Below are positions 32,136 to 39,846 of a stretch of 57,523 nucleotides of DNA, piece by piece. The stretch covers positions 1 to 57,523 of the forward strand of contig JAFLSF010000006.1 in the NCBI GenBank assembly GCA_022511045.1, in the 5' to 3' direction. Within the stretch, counting starts at the first letter, position 1. Each line of letters opens with the position of its first letter. A program made the translations under genes and the position numbers. A model generated the notes under the pieces. That model was not told where the DNA came from. It worked only from the letters and a program-made list of their open reading frames with translations, and made no database searches. The DNA comes from Prevotella sp. GTDB taxonomy: Bacteria > Bacteroidota > Bacteroidia > Bacteroidales > Bacteroidaceae.

Positions 32136-33491
32136 ATGAGTGAGAGAGGTAATTTTGGAAGTAAATTAGGCATTGTACTGGCTACTGCAGGTTCAGCTGT
32201 GGGATTGGGTAATGTATGGCGATTTCCCTATATGACAGGACAAAACGGTGGCGCGGCTTTCTTGCTTATTTATATAGGTTGTATTTTCCTGTTAGGTATT
32301 CCTGGTATGGTTAGCGAGTTCATCGTAGGTCGTCATGCGCAGGCTAATGCGGCGCGAGCATACGATAAATTGTCGGGAGGCCGTCCATGGAAAATGGTTG
32401 GCTATTTGGGTATCTTCACTTCTACTATTATTCTTGGATTCTATGCTGTCGTGGCTGGCTGGTGTTGCCAGTATCTTTATGCAGCTTTTTTAGGTCAAGT
32501 ATTGGGTGATACCAACTATGTCAGGAACTACTTTACGGAATTTTCCAGTGACCTATGGCGACCTGTACTATGGGGGCTTGGTTTTATCCTACTCACCCAT
32601 TGTGTGGTTGTACGTGGAGTTCGCAAGGGAATTGAAAGGGCTTCTAAATGGCTTATGCCTATTTTATTGGTATTACTTTTGATTTTGGTTATTGCCTCTT
32701 GTTCATTACCAGGAGCCATGCAAGGGGTGTATTTTCTGTTGATGCCCGATTTCTCAAAACTCAGCAGTCATGTGTTACTTGAAGCATTGGGTCAAGCTTT
32801 TTTCTCATTATCTTTGGGTACGGCTTGTCTGTGTACCTATGCTAGTTATTTTTCGCAAAATACTAATCTGCTACGTTCGGCCAGCCAGATTGCGTTGCTC
32901 GATACCGCTATCGCTATCTTATCTGGCTTGATGATATTTCCTGCTGCTTTTTCCGTAGGTGTCAGTCCAGATAGTGGCCCGTCGCTTATCTTCATTACAT
33001 TGCCTAATGTATTTCAGCAGGCGTTCAGTTCGGTGCCTATCGTGGGCTATGGTGTCAGTATTATGTTCTACGCGCTTTTAGTCTTTGCGGCACTCACCAG
33101 CACCATATCAATGCATGAGATAGGTACAGCATTCTTTTCAGAGGAATTGCAACAGCCACGAAATCATTCGGCATGGATTGTTACATTGGCCACTGCTGTC
33201 ATTTGCGTCTTCTGTGCTTGGTCTATAGGTGCTTTCCCCGACCTTAGACTGGTGGGAATGTCACTTATGGATTTTTGTGATCAGTTGACGGCTAATTTTA
33301 TGTTACCTTTAGGCGGTATGCTGGTCTGTTTGTTTGTTGGCTGGTATGTTCCTCGTACTATTGTTTACAATGAGTTTACTAACAAAGGACATTATAACCT
33401 TCGCTTTTATCGAATTTTTCTCTTTTCCGTGCGTTATGTTTGTCCTATAGGTATTTTGCTTATATTTCTCCATCAGTTAGGAGTAGTATGA
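32136..33491 (+). CDS. Sodium-dependent transporter, NSS (SNF) family, second of two
   Basis: The 451-residue protein is a tandem paralogue of the preceding gene. It has the same TM1 signature (GSAVGLGNVWRFPYMTGQNGG) and an almost identical TM7-8 block (FPAAFSVGVSPDSGPSLIFITLPNVFQQAF). At the nucleotide level the TM7-8 block is also nearly identical (around 31555-31640 and 32935-33020), which suggests recent gene conversion or strong constraint, while loops differ. Two copies may serve different substrates. It ends 27 bp before the chosen HHH gene start. Confidence 0.93.
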   Translation: MSERGNFGSKLGIVLATAGSAVGLGNVWRFPYMTGQNGGAAFLLIYIGCIFLLGIPGMVSEFIVGRHAQANAARAYDKLSGGRPWKMVGYLGIFTSTIILGFYAVVAGWCCQYLYAAFLGQVLGDTNYVRNYFTEFSSDLWRPVLWGLGFILLTHCVVVRGVRKGIERASKWLMPILLVLLLILVIASCSLPGAMQGVYFLLMPDFSKLSSHVLLEALGQAFFSLSLGTACLCTYASYFSQNTNLLRSASQIALLDTAIAILSGLMIFPAAFSVGVSPDSGPSLIFITLPNVFQQAFSSVPIVGYGVSIMFYALLVFAALTSTISMHEIGTAFFSEELQQPRNHSAWIVTLATAVICVFCAWSIGAFPDLRLVGMSLMDFCDQLTANFMLPLGGMLVCLFVGWYVPRTIVYNEFTNKGHYNLRFYRIFLFSVRYVCPIGILLIFLHQLGVV

Positions 33492-33518
33492 GAGGTGTTA
33501 AATTTGTTGATGGGAATT

Positions 33519-34379
33519 ATGAACCGTAATGACAGACAGATTGCTATAGGAACTTTGTTAGTGGCAACTCTCGCTCTTGTTATTCTCTGCTTGATAGATG
33601 GTGATGATGACACATCAACACAACAAAGAAAAATACTTGCCACACATTCCTCTCGTAATAATGAGGCATCTCGTCCTTTTGTCTACAACGAAGTTGAACC
33701 TCGCACTATAGAAACTTTCCCTTTTGATCCCAATACAGCCGACAGCACGCAATTGTTACGTCTTGGTTTATACCCAAGACAGATTCGCAATATCTATCGT
33801 TATCGCAATAAAGGAGGCGTATTTCGCGTCAAAGAGGACTTTGCTCGTATTTACGGACTTACCGTTAAGGATTATCGCCGTTTGGAACCTTATATTTGTA
33901 TTTCCGACGATTATTTGCCTGCGGCTACACTTGTTGGCAAGCGTTCTCGTTATGAGCGAGATACACTGCTTTATCCTATAAAAATAGATACTACCCAGCA
34001 TGTTGTACTTAACACAGCCGATACCTTCCAATTGAAACGGGTGCCAGGCATCGGTTCTTACTACGCTAAGGAGATAGAACGTTATGGACGCTGGTTAGGA
34101 GGCTATGTCAACGTCCAGCAACTTGATGAGATAGATGGGTTTCCACAAGAGGCTAAACGCTATTTTATCATTAAGCATCCACAGCCTCAAAAATTGAATG
34201 TTAATAAATTATCGCTGCAACAACTACGTCGCCATCCTTACATAAACTATTATCAAGCAAAAGCTATTGTAGACTATCGTCGTCTGTATGGTGCCATTCG
34301 TAGTTTACAAAATCTCCGTTTCTCTCGTGATTTCCCGCCTGAGGTCATTCAGCGTCTTGAACCTTATGTTGAGTACTAA
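33519..34379 (+). CDS. Membrane-anchored helix-hairpin-helix (ComEA-like) protein
   Basis: With the ATG at 33519 the protein has 286 residues; GTG at 33495 or ATG at 33510 would add only a few. One N-terminal membrane helix (QIAIGTLLVATLALVILCLI) is followed by three helix-hairpin-helix modules: FDPNTADSTQLLRLGLYPRQI at about 75, LNTADTFQLKRVPGIGSYYA at about 165, and LNVNKLSLQQLRRHPYINYY at about 225. HHH modules bind DNA backbone non-specifically. ComEA in naturally transformable bacteria binds incoming DNA outside the membrane; a role in DNA uptake here is possible but unproven. Such proteins are widespread in Bacteroidetes. Confidence 0.85.
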   Translation: MNRNDRQIAIGTLLVATLALVILCLIDGDDDTSTQQRKILATHSSRNNEASRPFVYNEVEPRTIETFPFDPNTADSTQLLRLGLYPRQIRNIYRYRNKGGVFRVKEDFARIYGLTVKDYRRLEPYICISDDYLPAATLVGKRSRYERDTLLYPIKIDTTQHVVLNTADTFQLKRVPGIGSYYAKEIERYGRWLGGYVNVQQLDEIDGFPQEAKRYFIIKHPQPQKLNVNKLSLQQLRRHPYINYYQAKAIVDYRRLYGAIRSLQNLRFSRDFPPEVIQRLEPYVEY

Positions 34380-34426
34380 TATTCTCTTTTATAATTTATC
34401 AGAAGATGTTATATAAACTTTGAACC

Positions 34427-35044
34427 ATGTTGGCAAGTTATTATAATACAGGCAAGATAGAAGCAGGTTGTGACGAAGCTGGTCGCGGGTGTTTGGCAGG
34501 TAGTGTTTATGCTGCTGCTGTCATTTTCGCTCAAGATTATGAAAATGACGAGTTAAACGATTCTAAACAGTTGACAGATCGTAGGCGGAAGGAGTTAAGA
34601 TTGATTATTGAGCGTGAGGCCTTGGCTTGGGCTATTGGTGTTGTAACTCCAGAAGAAATCGACAAGATAAACATTCTTAATGCTTCGATATTAGCCATGC
34701 ACAGAGCATTGGATAAGTTACAGGTACGTCCTGAAGCTATTATCGTAGATGGCAATAGGTTTAAACCTTATCCTTCAATCTCAACGCCAATCCCCCATAC
34801 CACTATTGTGAAAGGTGATGGAAAGTATCTTTCCATAGCCGCAGCTTCTATATTGGCTAAAACGTACCGTGACGATTATATGGATCAGTTAGCCGAAGAA
34901 TACCCGCAGTACGATTGGCAGTTAAATAAAGGTTATCCCACAAAGAAACATCGCGAGGCTATTAAACAATATGGCATTACACCATATCACCGAAAGACTT
35001 TCAATATATTAGGGAACAATAGCCAACTAAGTTTTGATTTTTAA
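34427..35044 (+). CDS. rnhB: Ribonuclease HII
   Basis: RNase HII removes RNA from RNA-DNA hybrids, including single misincorporated ribonucleotides. The 205 residues match the family. The active site shows in GCDEAGRGCLAGSVYAAAVI (Asp-Glu), in IIVDGNRF (Asp) and in the C-terminal YRDDYMDQLAEEYPQYDW segment (fourth acid). The GRG motif characteristic of RNase HII is intact. It ends 2 bp before the stop of the convergent small gene at 35047. Confidence 0.96.
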   Translation: MLASYYNTGKIEAGCDEAGRGCLAGSVYAAAVIFAQDYENDELNDSKQLTDRRRKELRLIIEREALAWAIGVVTPEEIDKINILNASILAMHRALDKLQVRPEAIIVDGNRFKPYPSISTPIPHTTIVKGDGKYLSIAAASILAKTYRDDYMDQLAEEYPQYDWQLNKGYPTKKHREAIKQYGITPYHRKTFNILGNNSQLSFDF

Positions 35045-35046
35045 AC

Positions 35047-35301
35047 CTAATTATAACTCATTCGTATAGTATGCATGACGCGCTGTTTCAGACGAGCTAC
35101 CTCATTAGGAGTTAACAAGTCACAATCATGCAAATGAGTCAGTATATGATAGGCTTTTAGATAGGCGCGACGTACCTGAGGTGATGCCGTAAGATAAGAG
35201 GACCAATGTGACTCCTTATCAGAGGTGGCATCCATCGCATAACGGATGAAATCGTCATCAAGCAGGAAATCATCGACTTCAGTGTAAATAGGCCGCTTCA
35301 T
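35047..35301 (-). CDS. Small FecR-N-terminal-like protein, possible soluble anti-sigma factor
   Basis: The 84-residue protein (MKRPIYTEVDDFLLDDDFIRYAMD...) resembles the N-terminal cytoplasmic helical region of FecR-type anti-sigma factors: an acidic start, a DDFIRYAM helix, then SPQVRRAYLKAYHIL. It has no membrane segment and no periplasmic FecR domain. It lies 96 bp downstream of an ECF sigma gene on the same strand. A GGAGAG run placed 4 bp before the ATG is a Shine-Dalgarno sequence unusual for this phylum. Binding to the sigma factor is inferred from position and resemblance; it could also be a truncated remnant of a longer FecR gene. Confidence 0.6.
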   Translation of the reverse strand: MKRPIYTEVDDFLLDDDFIRYAMDATSDKESHWSSYLTASPQVRRAYLKAYHILTHLHDCDLLTPNEVARLKQRVMHTIRMSYN

Positions 35302-35338
35302 AGTCTCTCCTTTTACCTTAAGGACGGAGTATAACGCG

Positions 35339-35369
35339 TTTTGTCATCAATTTTAAACGAATGACAAAA
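35339..35369. promoter_or_regulatory. Inverted repeat between the sigma gene and the small anti-sigma-like gene
   Basis: TTTTGTCAT (35339-35347) and ATGACAAAA (35361-35369) are perfect 9-bp inverted repeats separated by 13 bp. There is no following T-run of note on the minus strand, so it is more likely an operator or mRNA element than a terminator. Confidence 0.5.
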
Positions 35370-35397
35370 TATAATTGATACTAATCAATAATAGTTG

Positions 35398-35958
35398 TTA
35401 TGATCGTGCAGCCTCGCGAAGTTTCAACATGCCACGATGCATGAGGTTGCGAACGGAGTGATAATTCATCTGCATAATGTTGCAGATTTCGTCGTACTTA
35501 CGTTGTTCTATATAATATAAGGTGATGGCTTGACGTTGACGACGAGTGAGCTTTTGCATCAGTGAGGCTACTTGGGCTGATTGTAAATTCTGGTGCTCAT
35601 CCGATAAATAATCGTGTTCAACGGAAGTAGTCGAATAGCGATATTCAAAATTATCAATATTATCCTCAGAAGTAAATGTTTTGCGACGGAACTCATCCAG
35701 CAGGCGATTCTTCAGTGAAATGATAAGGTAAGAACTGAAATTTGTAATACTGTTCTTGTCACCACGTTTCATATACACCTTAACAAACACGTCATGAATA
35801 CAGTCTTTCAGTAATTCCTCGTCTTGAGTAATTTTCGTTCCATAGCTGTGCATCATCTGTATATACAAATCGTACAATTGAGCAAAGGCCTCGTCATTGC
35901 CTTCACAAAATTGTGCAATTAGTTTGCGTGTCTGTTCTTTCAGTCTATTCGTCGACAT
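35398..35958 (-). CDS. ECF-type RNA polymerase sigma factor
   Basis: The 186-residue protein has sigma region 2 (FAQLYDLYIQMMHSYGTKITQDEELLKDCIHDVFVKVY, residues about 22-59), a variable linker, and region 4 with a helix-turn-helix (LTRRQRQAITLYYIEQRKYDEICNIMQMNYHSVRNLMHRGMLKLR). It lacks regions 1 and 3, which defines the ECF group. Bacteroidetes use such factors with membrane anti-sigma factors to control glycan loci. This one lies just beyond the terminator of the pectin operon, but the nearby SusC has no signalling extension. It has its own promoter. Confidence 0.92.
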   Translation of the reverse strand: MSTNRLKEQTRKLIAQFCEGNDEAFAQLYDLYIQMMHSYGTKITQDEELLKDCIHDVFVKVYMKRGDKNSITNFSSYLIISLKNRLLDEFRRKTFTSEDNIDNFEYRYSTTSVEHDYLSDEHQNLQSAQVASLMQKLTRRQRQAITLYYIEQRKYDEICNIMQMNYHSVRNLMHRGMLKLREAARS

Positions 35959-36004
35959 GAAAATCAGCTTCTTTTTGGTAGTAGTTATAGTAAGTTTTCA
36001 CCTG

Positions 36005-36034
36005 CAAAGATAATTAAAAAATCAGTTATTCAAA
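36005..36034 (-). promoter_or_regulatory. Promoter of the ECF sigma gene
   Basis: On the minus strand TTTG (36034-36031), an 18-bp spacer and TATCTTTG (36012-36005) approximate the housekeeping consensus. The ATG at 35958 is about 40 nt downstream of the expected start. Confidence 0.6.
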
Positions 36035-36043
36035 AGAAAAAGT

Positions 36044-36089
36044 AAAAAAAACAATAGGAAAAACCGTCTTTTTAACGATTTTCCCTATT
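36044..36089 (-). terminator. Intrinsic terminator of the minus-strand pectin operon
   Basis: On the minus strand AATAGGGAAAATCGT pairs imperfectly with the segment ending in TTTTTCCTATT (36089-36053), followed by GTTTTTTTT (T-run at 36051-36044). It lies 17 bp after the stop of the 1018-residue gene and separates the pectin operon from the sigma gene. Confidence 0.85.
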
Positions 36090-36105
36090 AAAGAGTGGCG
36101 TTTAC

Positions 36106-39100
36106 TTAGTTTTTTACTATCAAAAAGACACCTTTCCCTTTCAACGTCGTTTCTTGCTTATCTGCACTTATCAAAGTAGTATTTCCTGTTTTCTCGTCAA
36201 TCTGATAAACTTGATAGGTATCATTATCCAAGACAACTTTCAGTGCACTTTTTGTCTGCTTGTAGTAGAGTCTGGCATCGTTGCCTTGCAACAAATAGAC
36301 ATCTTTAAGTTGTAAGTCCACTGGTTTCATAGTGGATATAGTCCGTAGTACCTTACTGTCTGTTACTGGAATCGCCGCACATGAACCGCCAGCCATGAGT
36401 GAAGCCCAGCCCATTGTCGGATGCTTTTGAGCAGAGTAAATGACAGCCTTATCTGGATATTGGTTGCGATACTCTGAAACAGCACGATATGCTTCTCCAA
36501 AATGTACAAGACCTGTGCTAATCTGACGCATATATTGACGTGGAGCCATATTGACTCCCCCTGGAGGAGCATATTCACCCTCATCGTGGTAGAACCATTG
36601 CTCAATATCAATAATATCGACTACCTTTGAACGTACAGGGTCTTGCAAGATAGCATCCTGCACATCTTTATTAACAGCTAAGCTAACCAGCACCCGTCCG
36701 TTTTCCTGCTCCCATTCGCTGATTACATCAAGCCAGAACTGAACAAAATGCAAAGGACCTGTAAACTCCTCACCTATCGAATGGATAACATTAGGCTGGC
36801 CCTTAAAAGCATCAAGTGATTGGCGAATATACTGGCGATGTAACTCTCTTAAAGTTTCATTCTCTATGTCGTAGAATAAAGTCGCAGTAAAGATACGCTT
36901 GTCGCCTGTAAAGTTAATAGGTTCAAGGAATGGCGTGTTATTAACATTGTTAACTGTACGCCAAGGACAATCCACCCAGTGGGCACCCGCCTCTAAAATA
37001 TTATGCTGAAAATAATGCTGGTTTTTCAGCAATAGACCTATACCCTCTGTCTTCTTGGCAAACTGCTGGAGGCGCCAGAAATACCATTTATTTAGTTTCG
37101 TTAGGTCGTATTTTGACATTCCATCCCAAGCAAGTTGCTGGTAGGCTGTAGACTGTTGGCTATTAGAGAGTCCAACTCGGGCAAAAGGTTGCTCATAAAA
37201 AGGAGCCCATGCATCACCATTTTTACGGCGAATCCGCTCATGGTCATCCCTACGGCGGTCTGTCCACAAACCGTAGTTCTGGCTAAATATCAGCATGTGG
37301 TTCCGCTGCATCTCTACTATTACACTATCTATGCGGTCTGTACCTCCAAGGCACTCTTGACCAGGCACAAAGCGTGTCAATGCAAATTTATCTTTTGCCA
37401 TAGTTGCATCAGTCGGACGCCCTTTCCACCAAGGTGTTTGATGTTTTCCACCAGTAAGTACAGCCCCATCTTTTGTGAGCCAGCCGTTAAGAATGGCATA
37501 ATGCGAACTGGTTGCCTGGCTATCGTCTTCACGATATTGGCTTGAGAAGGGTTTGGTGGGAGTTGTATCTGCCTCAAGATAGGCAGCGTCTATCCACTGC
37601 TGCAACGTTAGTCGAGGCTTTAGTGCTTCTTTTGCCATTTTAATGGCCACCTCGATAGCTGGCGATGATGAGGCATTGGTATTACGAACCATCACCCTGC
37701 ACTGTTTCTCAATAATTTCAGCAGAATATTCATCCCATTTGCTCTGTCCTTCCCTCATTCTCTTCTCTAACTGTTCTTTGAAGAGGCTATAAGGACGTAT
37801 GTGCTCATTCAGTTTTGTATATTCGCCATTGCCCATAACTTGCCCCCAGCAACCATGTGAGTAGTTTCGTTGCAGACTATCGGGCTGATAGCAGAATAAG
37901 CCTGCAGCCGTCGATTGCCACATGGTACTATTGACTGTACTCCAGCCAGCTCCGAACTTCTCCAATTCCCAGTTGCGGAAGACAATATCGTTACCGTCAA
38001 TATTGACAATATCAAACAAAATACCAGGAGCCCATGAAGCGATAGCGCCACTCGGGCCGAACGACTCGTAACTCTCACATTGGACGAAAGCATTAGGCCC
38101 AGGAGCGGTGTGTCCTACGGCAAAGTCGTTGATACCATGTTCAGAATAACAACGTTGGAAAAGCGTTTTCTCTCCCATAGTTAAGAATGTACGTCGACGG
38201 AAACCGCCAATTTCAGAGACGGGGTCCAATGACTTACAGTCTTCAACGGTTATCTGTTGGGCTGACTTCTGAATAACTACGGCAGAGCCCGCAAAGTGGC
38301 GGAAATTCACCATACGCACCCAGCAGTCTTCTGCATTAGCCAAATAAACGCCGTCCCAGCAATGGTTCTCATCCATTGGCAATGTTTCGTCATAGTCAGA
38401 CTCCAGCGACAGGTTCTCTACGCCACTTTCACTGACGATGCCACTTTGCTCGTAGACAATTAGTTTGGCACCTCCCCACTGTTGTTCAACATTACAGGTA
38501 ATAGGAGCATCAAAAGTGATATTGTTGCCATTAACAGCCGTGATAGTACGATGCCAACGCAAGTCAATATCTCCTGGCCGCCAACCCCAATAACCCATTT
38601 CCTTGCCGCCGCCAAAGGATGCACAACCTATTGATGTTATCCATTCTTGAGTGGATGGACGCCAGAGGATTACCCGTGAACCAGCACTTAAAGAAGCATT
38701 GCTACCTTGAACGGAGCAAACAAGGGAGCCAGCCTTGACATCAGTCACATCAAGAGAATCTTTGATAACCGTCTCGCGCGTACCTTCTATATATAATAGG
38801 GCACCACGATCATACCCCGTCTTTCGTAGGATGGTCTTGTTACGCCCTAAACCTCGTAGAACTATGCCACTGGTATGAATACGTAGTGGTTCGCTGAGCA
38901 TAAACGTTCCCTCGCCCAGTAATATGGCACCACGTAATCCTGTACGATTGTCGGCTTTCTGTTTGCTGACCCAGTCAATAGCCTGCTGAATAGTAGAGGT
39001 ATCGTCGCGTCCAGAAGGCTGAATATAATTGACTACCTTAGCCGCAGGAATGGGTTGTTCAGAACGATGATAGCCGCAATATGAGTAATCCATCGGCAGC

Positions 39101-39162
39101 TCTTGGGCGGTCGATGGAATCACTAATAAAACAGTTATCAAACTAATGATGTGTCTTTTCAT
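36106..39162 (-). CDS. Large secreted beta-helix protein with a C-terminal (beta/alpha)-like domain, PUL enzyme candidate
   Basis: The 1018-residue precursor begins with a signal peptide (MKRHIISLITVLLVIPSTAQ). Residues about 35-480 look like a right-handed parallel beta-helix of the pectate-lyase-like superfamily: a PSGRDDTSTIQQAIDWV start, LRGAILLGEGTFMLSEPLRI, and repeated VEDCKSL-type turns. Residues about 560-960 form a second domain with LEAGAHWVDCPWRTVNN, VIHSIGEEFTGPLHFVQFW and IIDIEQWFYHD segments, which suggest a TIM-barrel hydrolase with Glu/Asp on strand ends. I recall a Bacteroidetes DUF of this shape (DUF4955/DUF6298 type) but cannot verify it. It is the third gene of the pectate lyase operon. 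Catalytic activity is inferred. Confidence 0.7.
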   Translation of the reverse strand: MKRHIISLITVLLVIPSTAQELPMDYSYCGYHRSEQPIPAAKVVNYIQPSGRDDTSTIQQAIDWVSKQKADNRTGLRGAILLGEGTFMLSEPLRIHTSGIVLRGLGRNKTILRKTGYDRGALLYIEGTRETVIKDSLDVTDVKAGSLVCSVQGSNASLSAGSRVILWRPSTQEWITSIGCASFGGGKEMGYWGWRPGDIDLRWHRTITAVNGNNITFDAPITCNVEQQWGGAKLIVYEQSGIVSESGVENLSLESDYDETLPMDENHCWDGVYLANAEDCWVRMVNFRHFAGSAVVIQKSAQQITVEDCKSLDPVSEIGGFRRRTFLTMGEKTLFQRCYSEHGINDFAVGHTAPGPNAFVQCESYESFGPSGAIASWAPGILFDIVNIDGNDIVFRNWELEKFGAGWSTVNSTMWQSTAAGLFCYQPDSLQRNYSHGCWGQVMGNGEYTKLNEHIRPYSLFKEQLEKRMREGQSKWDEYSAEIIEKQCRVMVRNTNASSSPAIEVAIKMAKEALKPRLTLQQWIDAAYLEADTTPTKPFSSQYREDDSQATSSHYAILNGWLTKDGAVLTGGKHQTPWWKGRPTDATMAKDKFALTRFVPGQECLGGTDRIDSVIVEMQRNHMLIFSQNYGLWTDRRRDDHERIRRKNGDAWAPFYEQPFARVGLSNSQQSTAYQQLAWDGMSKYDLTKLNKWYFWRLQQFAKKTEGIGLLLKNQHYFQHNILEAGAHWVDCPWRTVNNVNNTPFLEPINFTGDKRIFTATLFYDIENETLRELHRQYIRQSLDAFKGQPNVIHSIGEEFTGPLHFVQFWLDVISEWEQENGRVLVSLAVNKDVQDAILQDPVRSKVVDIIDIEQWFYHDEGEYAPPGGVNMAPRQYMRQISTGLVHFGEAYRAVSEYRNQYPDKAVIYSAQKHPTMGWASLMAGGSCAAIPVTDSKVLRTISTMKPVDLQLKDVYLLQGNDARLYYKQTKSALKVVLDNDTYQVYQIDEKTGNTTLISADKQETTLKGKGVFLIVKN

Positions 39163-39171
39163 TCGTTATAT

Positions 39172-39843
39172 TTACTTTTTCTTAGTCTCCTCTATGCGCT
39201 TGTACCAGCCCTCGCGTTCTTTTACGAGGTCATAGCCCCGACTGGAAAGCCAATTGTTGATACGCCCTTTATATTTTCCAAACCAATTATGCTTTTTGTT
39301 GGAGTTCTCTGCATCCATCGCAAACTCGCGCGCTTCCTTGAGCCAAGCTAATATCTGGGCTTTCTCCTCCTCAGTCAGTGTTGGAATCATCTCCAAGTGT
39401 GCCTGATAAGTTTTGGGCACTACACCAAAGGTCATACCATCTTTGACGGCCTCTATTTGGGCATCATTGAGGTATAGCGAAAGCGTTGCAGGGAACTCAA
39501 AGTGGTGCTGGTATAACTTTGCATCGCGTACCTTTTCCGCCCCCTCAGCTACATGCTTCTGTCGCGCCTTGTCTGCAATAGAGTCTTTGGCAAATTGTTT
39601 CGTCTTGGCACACTCCTCATGAATCTCATTCAGCAAGAAGTAGCGGTTAGCTATGATATTGCGCACGCTCTCAGCCTTCTGGGCATCAGCAATGTTCAGC
39701 CCATCAACTATTTTCTGCGCACGATTTGTAATGTTTTGGACGTAGGCAGGATCCAGTCCGTCACTTTTAAGAGTGACGGACTGGGCCAAAGCGTCTATTA
39801 CGATTGTTCCTAAAAGGACAAGAATAATTGAGACTTTCTTCAT
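39172..39843 (-). CDS. DUF3826 family secreted protein
   Basis: The 223-residue precursor has a signal peptide (MKKVSIILVLLGTIVIDALAQ) and a largely alpha-helical body. The segment VKDGMTFGVVPKTYQAHLEMIPTLTEEEKAQILAWLKEAREFAMDAE is characteristic of DUF3826, a family found almost only in Bacteroidetes pectin and related glycan loci. The C-terminus (INNWLSSRGYDLVKE) is also typical. Its biochemical role is unknown to me; position between a pectate lyase gene (3 bp) and the beta-helix gene (9 bp) indicates a shared task in pectin use. Confidence 0.85.
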   Translation of the reverse strand: MKKVSIILVLLGTIVIDALAQSVTLKSDGLDPAYVQNITNRAQKIVDGLNIADAQKAESVRNIIANRYFLLNEIHEECAKTKQFAKDSIADKARQKHVAEGAEKVRDAKLYQHHFEFPATLSLYLNDAQIEAVKDGMTFGVVPKTYQAHLEMIPTLTEEEKAQILAWLKEAREFAMDAENSNKKHNWFGKYKGRINNWLSSRGYDLVKEREGWYKRIEETKKK

Positions 39844-39846
39844 AGC

